From the NCBI RefSeq assembly GCF_014695575.1, contig NZ_JACJOO010000081.1:1-45245 (forward strand): 45,245 bases of DNA, given 5' to 3'. The position numbers and the translations under genes were made by a program. Origin of the DNA: Leptolyngbya sp. FACHB-8. Its GTDB lineage: Bacteria > Cyanobacteriota > Cyanobacteriia > Elainellales > Elainellaceae. The notes under the pieces were generated by a model. That model did not search any database and had not been told where the DNA came from. It saw only the letters and a program-made list of their open reading frames with translations. Shown here one piece after another: positions 36,744-44,221 of the stretch. Positions within the stretch are counted from its first letter, which is position 1; every line of letters begins with the position of its first letter.

Positions 36744-39386
36744 ATGGATGTTTTGTATCGGCTCCGGCACCTTCCCCAACGGTTGGTGGGTTCTAAACAG
36801 TTTGCGATTACAGAAGCCTGCGTTATCGGTTTGGTTTCTGGCTTAGCAGCTGTGCTGTTGAAGCAGAGTGTAGGGGTTTTGGGTGGGTGGCGAGTCCAAA
36901 TGGCTACTCACATTCCTGCGGTCATTATTTTGCCTACCATTGGTTTGATAGGTGGCTGGTTAGCTGGCTTGTTAGTAGAGCGGTTAGCCCCGGAAGCTGC
37001 GGGTAGTGGCATTCCCCCAGTCAAAGCCGTGTTGGCGAATGTACCCCAAGTGCTGAATCTGCGAGTGGCTCTGGTAAAAATGGCCAGTGTGATTCTCGTT
37101 TTGGGGTCTGGTTTGAACCTGGGGCGGCAGGGGCCAACGGTGCATGTTGGGGCCGCGCTGGCGGCTCAACTGAGTCAGTGGATTCCTACCTCCCCGGAAC
37201 ATCGCCGTCAGTTGATTGCAGCTGGGGCAGCAGCGGGTTTGGCAGCAGGGTTTAACGCACCTATTGCCGGAGTGTTATTTGTTGTCGAAGAGTTTTTACA
37301 GGATTTTTCGGGCTTAACTTTAGGCACCGCGATTCTGGCGTCCTTTATTGGAGCGGTAGTGTCGCGGGTGTTAGGCGGACGGAGCTTGAGTTTAGATGCG
37401 GCGATCGCCAGCCTCAACACGACCTTTTCGGTGCAAGATCTACCCTTTTTTCTCCTGTTGGGGTTGCTGGCAGGGGTTTTGGGAGCGTTATTTAATCAGG
37501 GCATCTTTACGAGTCTGCGGTTGAACCGTCAGGTTTTGCAGATGGGTCTACCCTGGCGGATCGCTCTGGCAGGATTTGTATCGGGGTCAGTGGCTGCCCT
37601 CCTGCCCAGTGCATTTCGGGATAACACAGGGTTACAGGATTTTCTCAGCACAGGTTCCGTGGGATGGCAATTCTTGCTGGTAGCTTTTGCTATTAAATTT
37701 CTGCTGACCCTGGTGGCCTATGGTTCTGGTGCTCCAGGGGGCTTGTTTGCGCCTTCCCTGGTGCTGGGAGCGGCGCTGGGGTCGCTCGTCGGGTTACTGG
37801 CCCATGGAGTTGCCACAGCGATAGGCGGGCCGCTGATGGTGGGAGCGGGGGTGAGCGAAACGACAACTTATGCCCTGGCTGGCATGGGAGCGTTTTTTAG
37901 TGCCGTCACCCGGGGGCCGATTACTGCCATTGTGATCGTGTTTGAAATTACGACAGATTTCAATTTAGTACTGCCCCTGATGATTGGGTCGGTGATTGCC
38001 TACTTGGTAGCCCATCGTCTGGTAGGCGGCTCGATTTACACACACCTGCTGGCTTGGAGTGGTATTGAGCTGGGGCGGAAGGAGGTGGAGGGGGAACCCT
38101 GGCGCCAGTTGACGGCCGCAATGGTGATGCAGCCACGGGTGGAAACGTTACCCAGTCAAATTCCCATCAATGAAGCGAAGCAGGCGTTTGCGCGATCGCA
38201 TCACCGAGGCTTCCCAGTGGTTGATGACGGCAAGCTGGTGGGTATCGTCACGCAATCCGACCTGGCAACTCGATCAGTCCAGGTGCCGGATTCTGACGCC
38301 GCAACGCTGTCGCAGATTATGACACCCCAACCGCTCACAGTCACGCCCGATGCCCCTCTGACAGACGTGCTGTATATGCTCAACCGCTTTCAGCTCAGCC
38401 GTTTGCCTGTGACGGAGGGAACGCGGCTGGTGGGCATCATTACCCGAGCCGATATTATTCGGGCAGAGTCTGATCAGATTAGCGGTGATGGCCGCCCCTT
38501 TGGGCCTCAGCCGGAACCCTCCTACGTCGTGTATCAGACGCGATCGCCTAACACGGGGCGGGGCCGATTGTTACTTCCCTTAAGCAATCCTCAAACCGCG
38601 CCCCTGCTGATGAAGTTAGCTGTAGCCCTGGCCACGGATCGCCAGTACGAATTAGAACTGCTCCAGGTCATTCCGGTGTCGCGAGGCAGATCTCCAGCCA
38701 CAACCCCCGTCCGAACCACCGCCAGTCGTCGCTTATTGCGGCACATTGAGGCGTTGGGGCAGGACGCACCGATTTCGATTCATACCCAGGTGCGGGTTGC
38801 CCACGATGTTTCGCAGGCCGTGTTGGAAACCATTAAAGAGCGCCACATTGATCAGGTATTGATGGGCTGGAAGGGGAATACCAGTACACCGGGGCGAGTG
38901 TTGGGTAGTGTGGTGGATACCTTGGTGCGCCAGGCCCCTTGCGAAGTATTGCTGGCCAGGCTGAGCGACACGCCCCGCTTTGATCGTTGGTTACTGCCCC
39001 TGGCCGGTGGCCCTAATTCTCAGGCAGCCCTACAATTGCTCCCAGCGATGCTAACCCTGGCGCAGCAGCCCGAGGTGCGGTTGTGTCAGGTGTTATTAAT
39101 CGACAAACCGGTGGTTAACTCAGACTTGCTGCAAGAGGCCGCGTCACTGCTTATGCAACACACCAGCAACGTGCCTATCTATGCTCAGCCTGTCTGGGGC
39201 GACTCCGTGCCGGAGGCGATTGTACGCCTTGCTGCTCAGAAGCATTACGATGTGATTGTGCTGGGAGCCAGTCGAGAAGGGTTATTAGCTCAAGTGATGC
39301 AAGGGAATATACCCGAAGCGATCGCCCGTAACAGTTCTTCCACTGTTCTGCTCGTTCGGGGTACTATTACCAGTGAATCTACTTAA
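36744..39386 (+). CDS. ClC chloride channel/antiporter fused to CBS pair and two USP domains
   Basis: This 880-residue protein has a ClC membrane core at about 20-440, then CBS1-CBS2 (about 459-575; AAMVMQPRVETLPSQIPINE, QIMTPQPLTVTPDAPLTDVL) and two universal-stress-protein modules (about 612-735 and 747-875; the second closes with VIVLGASREGLLAQVMQGNI). Ion-path motifs are GSGIPPVK at 88, GRQGPTVHVG at 127, PIAGVLFVVEEF and GAPGGLFAPSLVLG. Residue 129 is Gln where the gating Glu of GREGP is expected; the internal proton glutamate (VVEEF) is kept. CBS and USP parts probably sense nucleotides. ATG 36744 was preferred to a TTG at 36687 but is not certain. Confidence 0.92.
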   Translation: MDVLYRLRHLPQRLVGSKQFAITEACVIGLVSGLAAVLLKQSVGVLGGWRVQMATHIPAVIILPTIGLIGGWLAGLLVERLAPEAAGSGIPPVKAVLANVPQVLNLRVALVKMASVILVLGSGLNLGRQGPTVHVGAALAAQLSQWIPTSPEHRRQLIAAGAAAGLAAGFNAPIAGVLFVVEEFLQDFSGLTLGTAILASFIGAVVSRVLGGRSLSLDAAIASLNTTFSVQDLPFFLLLGLLAGVLGALFNQGIFTSLRLNRQVLQMGLPWRIALAGFVSGSVAALLPSAFRDNTGLQDFLSTGSVGWQFLLVAFAIKFLLTLVAYGSGAPGGLFAPSLVLGAALGSLVGLLAHGVATAIGGPLMVGAGVSETTTYALAGMGAFFSAVTRGPITAIVIVFEITTDFNLVLPLMIGSVIAYLVAHRLVGGSIYTHLLAWSGIELGRKEVEGEPWRQLTAAMVMQPRVETLPSQIPINEAKQAFARSHHRGFPVVDDGKLVGIVTQSDLATRSVQVPDSDAATLSQIMTPQPLTVTPDAPLTDVLYMLNRFQLSRLPVTEGTRLVGIITRADIIRAESDQISGDGRPFGPQPEPSYVVYQTRSPNTGRGRLLLPLSNPQTAPLLMKLAVALATDRQYELELLQVIPVSRGRSPATTPVRTTASRRLLRHIEALGQDAPISIHTQVRVAHDVSQAVLETIKERHIDQVLMGWKGNTSTPGRVLGSVVDTLVRQAPCEVLLARLSDTPRFDRWLLPLAGGPNSQAALQLLPAMLTLAQQPEVRLCQVLLIDKPVVNSDLLQEAASLLMQHTSNVPIYAQPVWGDSVPEAIVRLAAQKHYDVIVLGASREGLLAQVMQGNIPEAIARNSSSTVLLVRGTITSEST

Positions 39387-39676
39387 TCTTCAGAAATTGT
39401 CAGTGGTAGAAATGGCAAAAATCTGGGGAAAATAAGGATGATCGGATCAAAATAGAAATCTCATCAGGATCAGCGCATTGATGAGTTGTATGAAGTAAGC
39501 GGTGAGATCCCCGCGTTTGGTTGTGAGAGTGTTCGTTTTATTGGCTGCAGAGGTGCTTATCTGTCGCTGATTTCAGGCTTAGGGGTTGCCTGTGCTAGAG
39601 GGCCAGGTTAGCCTAAGCGTTGCTTCAACCTGGGTGCATCACGCTACTGTTCATCTACTCTTCAAGGGATTCCCCT

Positions 39677-41671
39677 GTGAACTGGATCGATCTCCGCCAA
39701 ATCAAACAGATTTGGGAGAAGCAGAAACCGCAAGTTTTACCCGGCTTGCGTGTTATTGGCGTGACCAGCCTGACCGTTGTGAGTTTGGTCGTTGGCGCCA
39801 AGCAACTGGGTTGGTTGCAGCCTCTAGAATTAAAAGCTTTTGACCGTATAGTGCGGCTTCGAGAAGACCAGCCTGCCGATGACCGGCTGTTAATTGTCGG
39901 CATTACGGAAAGTGATATTCAAGCGATGGCTCGTTCTACCCCCGACGATGCCACCCTGGCCAAAGCTCTACGCAACCTGGAACAGTACGAACCCCGCGTC
40001 ATTGGGTTAGACCTGCATCGGGATGTTCCACAGGAACCTGGAAATGCCGAACTGCAACAACAACTCAAATCACCGCACCTGATTGCCATTACCAAGCTAG
40101 GCGAACGGGCCGATGCTGTGCCTCCACCCCCTCATGTGCCAGAGGAACGCATTGGTTTTAATGATTTACCTGTCGATGAAGATGGCATTGTGCGGCGTAA
40201 TTTGCTGTTTGCCTCGACAGAAGACACGACCTTCTTTTCCTTTGCGTTGCGGCTGGCCCTGTCTTATTTGGAACCCGAAGGGATAACCCCAGCACCCAGC
40301 GCAACGGATTCCAACGTAATGCAGATAGGCTCGGTTGAGTTCCATCCCCTCGGAAAATCGTCAGGAGCTTATGAGCAACTGGATGATCGAGGCTATCAGG
40401 TTTTGCTCAAGTACCGGAGGCGATGGGATGTAGCCCGGACGGTTACGCTCACTCAGGTAGTGCGCAATGAAGTGCCAGCATCCTGGATCCGTAACAAGGT
40501 GGTCATGATTGGCACCACTGCCCCGAGTGCGAAAGACTTGTTCTACACCCCTTACAGTGCTGGAGAGCAAGAAGACCATCAGATGGCCGGGGTTGTGATT
40601 CATGCCCAGATGGTGTCTCAGATCATCAGTACAGTACTGGATGGTGAGCCGTTGTTCCAGTTCTGGAGTGACCCCCAGGAATGGTTGTGGATTCTGGCCT
40701 GGTCACTGCTGGCGGGCAGTTTAGCCTGGATGGTCCGGCATCCGGTGGCCTTGGGGTTGAGTGCTTCAGGGTTGATAGTATTGCTGGTGGGTTCTTGCGT
40801 GCTTCAGTTTCAGCAAGATCGATGGGTCCCGACGGTGGCTCCAGCGATCGCCGCTCTTCTCAGTGCGGGACTAGTGGTTACCAATCGCGCGCAGCAAGCG
40901 CATCAGCAACAGAAAATGGTGATGACGCTACTAGGTCAAAATACCTCTCCTGAGATTGCCAATGCGTTGTGGCAGTCGCGCGATCGCTTACTCGAGTCGG
41001 GCAAACTGCCGGGAAAACGGCTGGTTGCCACGATGCTTTTTACCGATATTCGTGGATTTAGCCACATTTCCGAGCAAATGGCTCCGGAAGCGTTACTGGA
41101 ATGGCTGAACGAATATTTGGAAGCGATGACAGAAGAAATTCAGCGGCACCAGGGCATTATCAACAAATTTACGGGAGATGGTTTGCTGGCGGTGTTTGGG
41201 GTACCGATGCCGCGCCTGGAAGAGCGGGAAGTGGATGAGGACGCATACCGGGCGGTATCGTGTGCGCTGGCCATGGCGAAACGTTTACGGTTGTTGAACA
41301 AAGGCTGGGAGGAGCGGGGATTTTCGGCGGTGGAAATGCGGGTGGGTATTTTCACGGGGCCAGTGGTGGTAGGAAGTTTGGGAGGGCGCGATCGCATGGA
41401 ATACGGTGTGATTGGCGATAGTGTCAACATTGCCTCCCGCTTAGAGAGCTGTGCAAAGGAACGGCAGGTAGATCCCTGCCGCATCTTGATCGCTGAAGAA
41501 ACGCTGGTGCACATCAAAGAGCATTTTGAGGTGGAATCCTGGGGGCCTATGTCACTCCACGGGAAGCAGCAGCAAATCAATATTTATCGGGTGTTGGGTT
41601 ATGCGTTGCTACCTCCACCGCCGATTGACGTGATCCCGGTTCCTGAAGAGGGTCGTAGCACAAGCGTCTAA
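39677..41671 (+). CDS. CHASE2 domain class III adenylate/guanylate cyclase
   Basis: This protein of about 664 residues consists of an N-terminal helix (RVIGVTSLTVVSLVVGAKQL), an extracytoplasmic CHASE2 sensor (about 45-325), three transmembrane helices (about 335-410) and a cytoplasmic cyclase domain (about 446-635). Catalytic features are present: metal Asp in MLFTDIRGFSHIS and in NKFTGDGLLAVFG, the substrate Lys in NKFTGDG, a base-selecting Asp in EYGVIGDSVNIASRLE, and transition-state Asn/Arg in NIASRLE. These favour ATP, hence cAMP. GTG 39677 is the likely start with AAGGGA about 11 bp upstream; a CTG/ATG further up is possible. The ligand of CHASE2 is unknown. It precedes DUF928 and CHAT genes. 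Confidence 0.9.
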   Translation: MNWIDLRQIKQIWEKQKPQVLPGLRVIGVTSLTVVSLVVGAKQLGWLQPLELKAFDRIVRLREDQPADDRLLIVGITESDIQAMARSTPDDATLAKALRNLEQYEPRVIGLDLHRDVPQEPGNAELQQQLKSPHLIAITKLGERADAVPPPPHVPEERIGFNDLPVDEDGIVRRNLLFASTEDTTFFSFALRLALSYLEPEGITPAPSATDSNVMQIGSVEFHPLGKSSGAYEQLDDRGYQVLLKYRRRWDVARTVTLTQVVRNEVPASWIRNKVVMIGTTAPSAKDLFYTPYSAGEQEDHQMAGVVIHAQMVSQIISTVLDGEPLFQFWSDPQEWLWILAWSLLAGSLAWMVRHPVALGLSASGLIVLLVGSCVLQFQQDRWVPTVAPAIAALLSAGLVVTNRAQQAHQQQKMVMTLLGQNTSPEIANALWQSRDRLLESGKLPGKRLVATMLFTDIRGFSHISEQMAPEALLEWLNEYLEAMTEEIQRHQGIINKFTGDGLLAVFGVPMPRLEEREVDEDAYRAVSCALAMAKRLRLLNKGWEERGFSAVEMRVGIFTGPVVVGSLGGRDRMEYGVIGDSVNIASRLESCAKERQVDPCRILIAEETLVHIKEHFEVESWGPMSLHGKQQQINIYRVLGYALLPPPPIDVIPVPEEGRSTSV

Positions 41672-42128
41672 TCTGTATTTCTGAGAACAGTCCTATGCTC
41701 TAAAGCTTTGGTGGTAAAGGTGTTGTACGCGCACCTCTACCACCCAAGCTTCAGAGCCGTAAAATTGTGTAGTTTCTGTAAATCTGGGAAATACCGGAAA
41801 CAATCCAGGTGGACATGAATCTATAGAGCGTAAGTATTCGAAACAAATGTGTTCGGATGTTAAGTATTCAGGGTCAAATTGCTAGCATCCTAAAGTCTGC
41901 TTCCAGTTTTAATTTTCTATGGAACAGAGGTTTTTGATCTGAGGGTCATTCCGAAGTTTCGGCTCAGTGCATTCAGGTTCGATTGGGTTCCTATCAGGGT
42001 TCCCTGTCAGGCTGAATGGCTTTTTGAGAGTGTTGTTGGCCAGATCGATGGTTGTAATCATCGGTCTAACAGTTGTGCCTGCAAGCTTCACTTATTCTTA
42101 TCCCCTATCATTCCTCCAGCCCGCTTCC
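41672..42128. other. Intergenic region with cyclase-gene terminator
   Basis: It holds the hairpin at 41703-41751 and otherwise no recognisable structure. In-frame sequence upstream of the DUF928 start at 42129 reads open back to 41967 but has no secretion or domain character, so I regard it as leader. Confidence 0.45.
41703..41751. terminator. Terminator-like hairpin after the cyclase gene
   Basis: AAGCTTTGGTGGTAAAGGTG pairs, with two internal mismatches, with CACCTCTACCACCCAAGCTT around an 8-9 nt loop, 32 bp after the cyclase stop. Confidence 0.6.
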
Positions 42129-42965
42129 ATGAATATTACCCAACCTAGATTGCTGTTTACCTTGTTTTGTTCGTCAGGGCGCTTTGCTGTACGCTTTTTG
42201 CTGCTGCTGGGTCTGCTGCTTTCGGCCATTCCTATGCCAGCGGAGGCCCAGACCTTTGTACCTCCGAATCGAGGCATGCCCGGTCGTCGTGAAGGAGGCG
42301 GTACCCGAGGCTGTTGGGGGTATAACCCCAACGATCCCAGCCGTAGCGGCCTGGTCGCTCTGGTACCTGCAGAAAATTTCGGCTATACCCTGGATGAATA
42401 TCCCTCATTCTTTGTGTATGTGCCGAAGTCTTTTGCGGAGCAGGCGGCCGCTGCGGAGTTTGACCTGATGGATGCGGACGGCGAGTCGGTTTATCATGCT
42501 TCCTACCGGGTTTCCGATCGCTCAGGTGTGCTTCGCATTGACCTACCCAAAACCGCTAATTTGGCTCCTCTAGAGGTCGGAAAGGACTATAACTGGGCGT
42601 TCACCCTGGTCTGTGATGCAGATGATGCCTCGGCTAACCTGATAGTTGACAGTTGGATTCAACGTATGGAGCCTTCGACCCAACTTCAGGCAGAACTGCA
42701 AGCCACGGCTCCAGATCAGCTTCCCGAACTACTAGCCAGTCGGGGTATCTGGTACAACACGCTGGCTAGCCTCGCTAATCCCGAGGCGGGTGCTTCACAC
42801 GATAATGTGTCTCAACTGCCAAACCTGCTAGCTCGCTGGCAAACCTTGCTCAACTCTGTTGGCCTGACTGTATTGGCAGAAGAATTAGTTCCCGACGCAT
42901 TGTTACCTCTGACGTCTACGGCCCATCCTACTGGCTCAGAACCAGCCCTAACGGCTGGGCACTAA
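42129..42965 (+). CDS. DUF928 secreted protein (first)
   Basis: This 278-residue protein has a long signal peptide (FLLLLGLLLSAIPMPAEAQ, cleavage after AEA near 40). Directly after it comes the DUF928 hallmark VPPNRGMPGRREGGGTRG (about 44-61). The body is beta-rich: EYPSFFVYVPKSFAEQAAAA, FDLMDADGESVYHASYRV, DYNWAFTLVCDADDASANLI and SWIQRMEPSTQLQAELQAT, closing with a Leu-rich helical region. DUF928 is restricted largely to cyanobacteria and of unknown function, but often neighbours CHAT, CHASE2 and hemagglutinin-like genes, as here. ATG 42129 puts the signal peptide at the N-terminus. Confidence 0.85.
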   Translation: MNITQPRLLFTLFCSSGRFAVRFLLLLGLLLSAIPMPAEAQTFVPPNRGMPGRREGGGTRGCWGYNPNDPSRSGLVALVPAENFGYTLDEYPSFFVYVPKSFAEQAAAAEFDLMDADGESVYHASYRVSDRSGVLRIDLPKTANLAPLEVGKDYNWAFTLVCDADDASANLIVDSWIQRMEPSTQLQAELQATAPDQLPELLASRGIWYNTLASLANPEAGASHDNVSQLPNLLARWQTLLNSVGLTVLAEELVPDALLPLTSTAHPTGSEPALTAGH

Positions 42966-43252
42966 GTGCTTTAATGCGTTGTTAAATATCAAGAATTTTT
43001 GAGGCCTACGACCCCAAGAGTTTTTGATGGACCTACCGTTCTAGGGTCTTCTTTATAAGGTTGTTTGCGTGTACTTCACCCATAAAAAACAACCCTGCCA
43101 GCAAGCTCTAAAACATGGCTTAGTAGATGCTCGTCCAAGCAATTAGTTTTCTATCAGGCTGAGGGTATCTTGAAACTAAGCGAAAACCAATCTCTGGGAT
43201 TGGCTTGTTACTAGCTCTATCCGCTCTTACGTAAATTGCTCAGGAGTTTCCT

Positions 43253-44002
43253 ATGGGTATTCCGTTCCATTCCCTCAGCCGTGCCGCTATTTCGCTGACT
43301 CTGTTGACGGCAACCCTATGGAGTGTGCTGCCATTGCCGGTGCAGGCCCAATATACACCGCCTGATCGCGGGTTACCCGGTCGCCGGGAAGGAGGAGGAA
43401 CTCGCGGGAATGGTTGTGCGACGAGCGATCGCCCTCTCACAGCCCTGGCTCCTCAGTTTGTGGTGGATGGTACGGTATCGATCTATGGCACTACGGTATC
43501 AGAAACCCCCAAACTCTATTGGTATGTGCCTGCAGTGAATGCTCAGGCATTAGAGTTTGTGTTGCTGGATGAGGACGGAGACGAGGTTTATCTTGAGACA
43601 TTACCGGCCAATGAGACACCGGGCATTGTTGGGGTCGAGGTTCCGGCTGCTGAAAATTCCACCCTTTCGCGCCTGACGCCCAATCAAGACTATCACTGGT
43701 TCTTCTCCGTGGTGTGTGATACCAGCGATCGCTCCGGTGACGTCATCTCAGAGGGCTGGGTGCGTCGCATTCCTGCGGAAACCTCTCTGGAAGCTCAGCT
43801 CACAACCACTCCGCCTACTCAACATGCAGGGGAATTGGCTCAGGCGGGTGTCTGGTTTGATGCGTTAAACACGGCGGCACAGCAGCGTTGCCTACAACCA
43901 GAGGACATGAGCTCGCTTGAGCAGTGGAATACGTTACTGGGTTCCATCGGTCTGGAAAACCTGACAGATGCCCCCTTACTGGAGAGCTGTCCAGCCAATT
44001 AA
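43253..44002 (+). CDS. DUF928 secreted protein (second)
   Basis: This 249-residue paralogue of the preceding gene has a signal peptide (SRAAISLTLLTATLWSVLPL, cleavage after VQA near 32), then TPPDRGLPGRREGGGTRG at 35-52. The same beta-rich middle follows: PKLYWYVPAVNAQALEFVLL, DEDGDEVYLETL, DYHWFFSVVCDTSDRSGDVI and EGWVRRIPAETSLEAQL. The helical end includes LAQAGVWFDALNTAA. The two genes share the post-signal motif almost exactly but are otherwise well diverged, so the duplication is old. Tandem hairpins terminate the gene. Confidence 0.86.
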   Translation: MGIPFHSLSRAAISLTLLTATLWSVLPLPVQAQYTPPDRGLPGRREGGGTRGNGCATSDRPLTALAPQFVVDGTVSIYGTTVSETPKLYWYVPAVNAQALEFVLLDEDGDEVYLETLPANETPGIVGVEVPAAENSTLSRLTPNQDYHWFFSVVCDTSDRSGDVISEGWVRRIPAETSLEAQLTTTPPTQHAGELAQAGVWFDALNTAAQQRCLQPEDMSSLEQWNTLLGSIGLENLTDAPLLESCPAN

Positions 44003-44004
44003 TA

Positions 44005-44079
44005 GAAGAGGAAGGCTTGGCCTTCCTCTTCCCAGCAATAAAAAGAGGGAGGCTTGGCCCCCCTCTTTTTATTGCTGGG
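44005..44079. terminator. Tandem terminators between DUF928 and CHAT genes
   Basis: Two adjacent perfect hairpins: GAAGAGGAAGGC/GCCTTCCTCTTC (44005-44031), then CCCAGCAATAAAAAGAGGG with its complement (44031-44079) whose arm gives a CTCTTTTT run. They lie between convergent genes and both could be used. Confidence 0.75.
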
Positions 44080-44096
44080 CGTGCTTTCCTAACCTC

Positions 44097-44219
44097 ACCT
44101 CAGTTCGGGATAAGCTGAAGTGCTCATTTTGGCGTGCGCAAAGCGCACGCCAAAATGAGCGTTTTCGAGTGCCGCGCAACGCACGGCACTCGAAAACGCC
44201 CTTAACCCGAACTCAGGTT
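44097..44219 (+). repeat. AACCTCAGTTCGGG double-hairpin repeat, full copy next to the CHAT stop
   Basis: ACCTCAGTTCGGGATAAGC to CCCGAACTCAGGTT. It is almost identical to 15799-15922. The apex of hairpin 1 is GCAAAGC here and GCGAAGC there. In hairpin 2 the CGAG/CTCG pair replaces CAAG/CTTG, a compensatory change. Its right end is 2 bp from the stop codon of the CHAT gene. Confidence 0.88.
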
Positions 44220-44221
44220 TC

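Noticed and set aside
39467-39610. Short open stretch before the cyclase gene (IDELYEVSGEIPAFG)
   Set aside because: No ATG or good alternative start, no ribosome-binding site and no recognised family.
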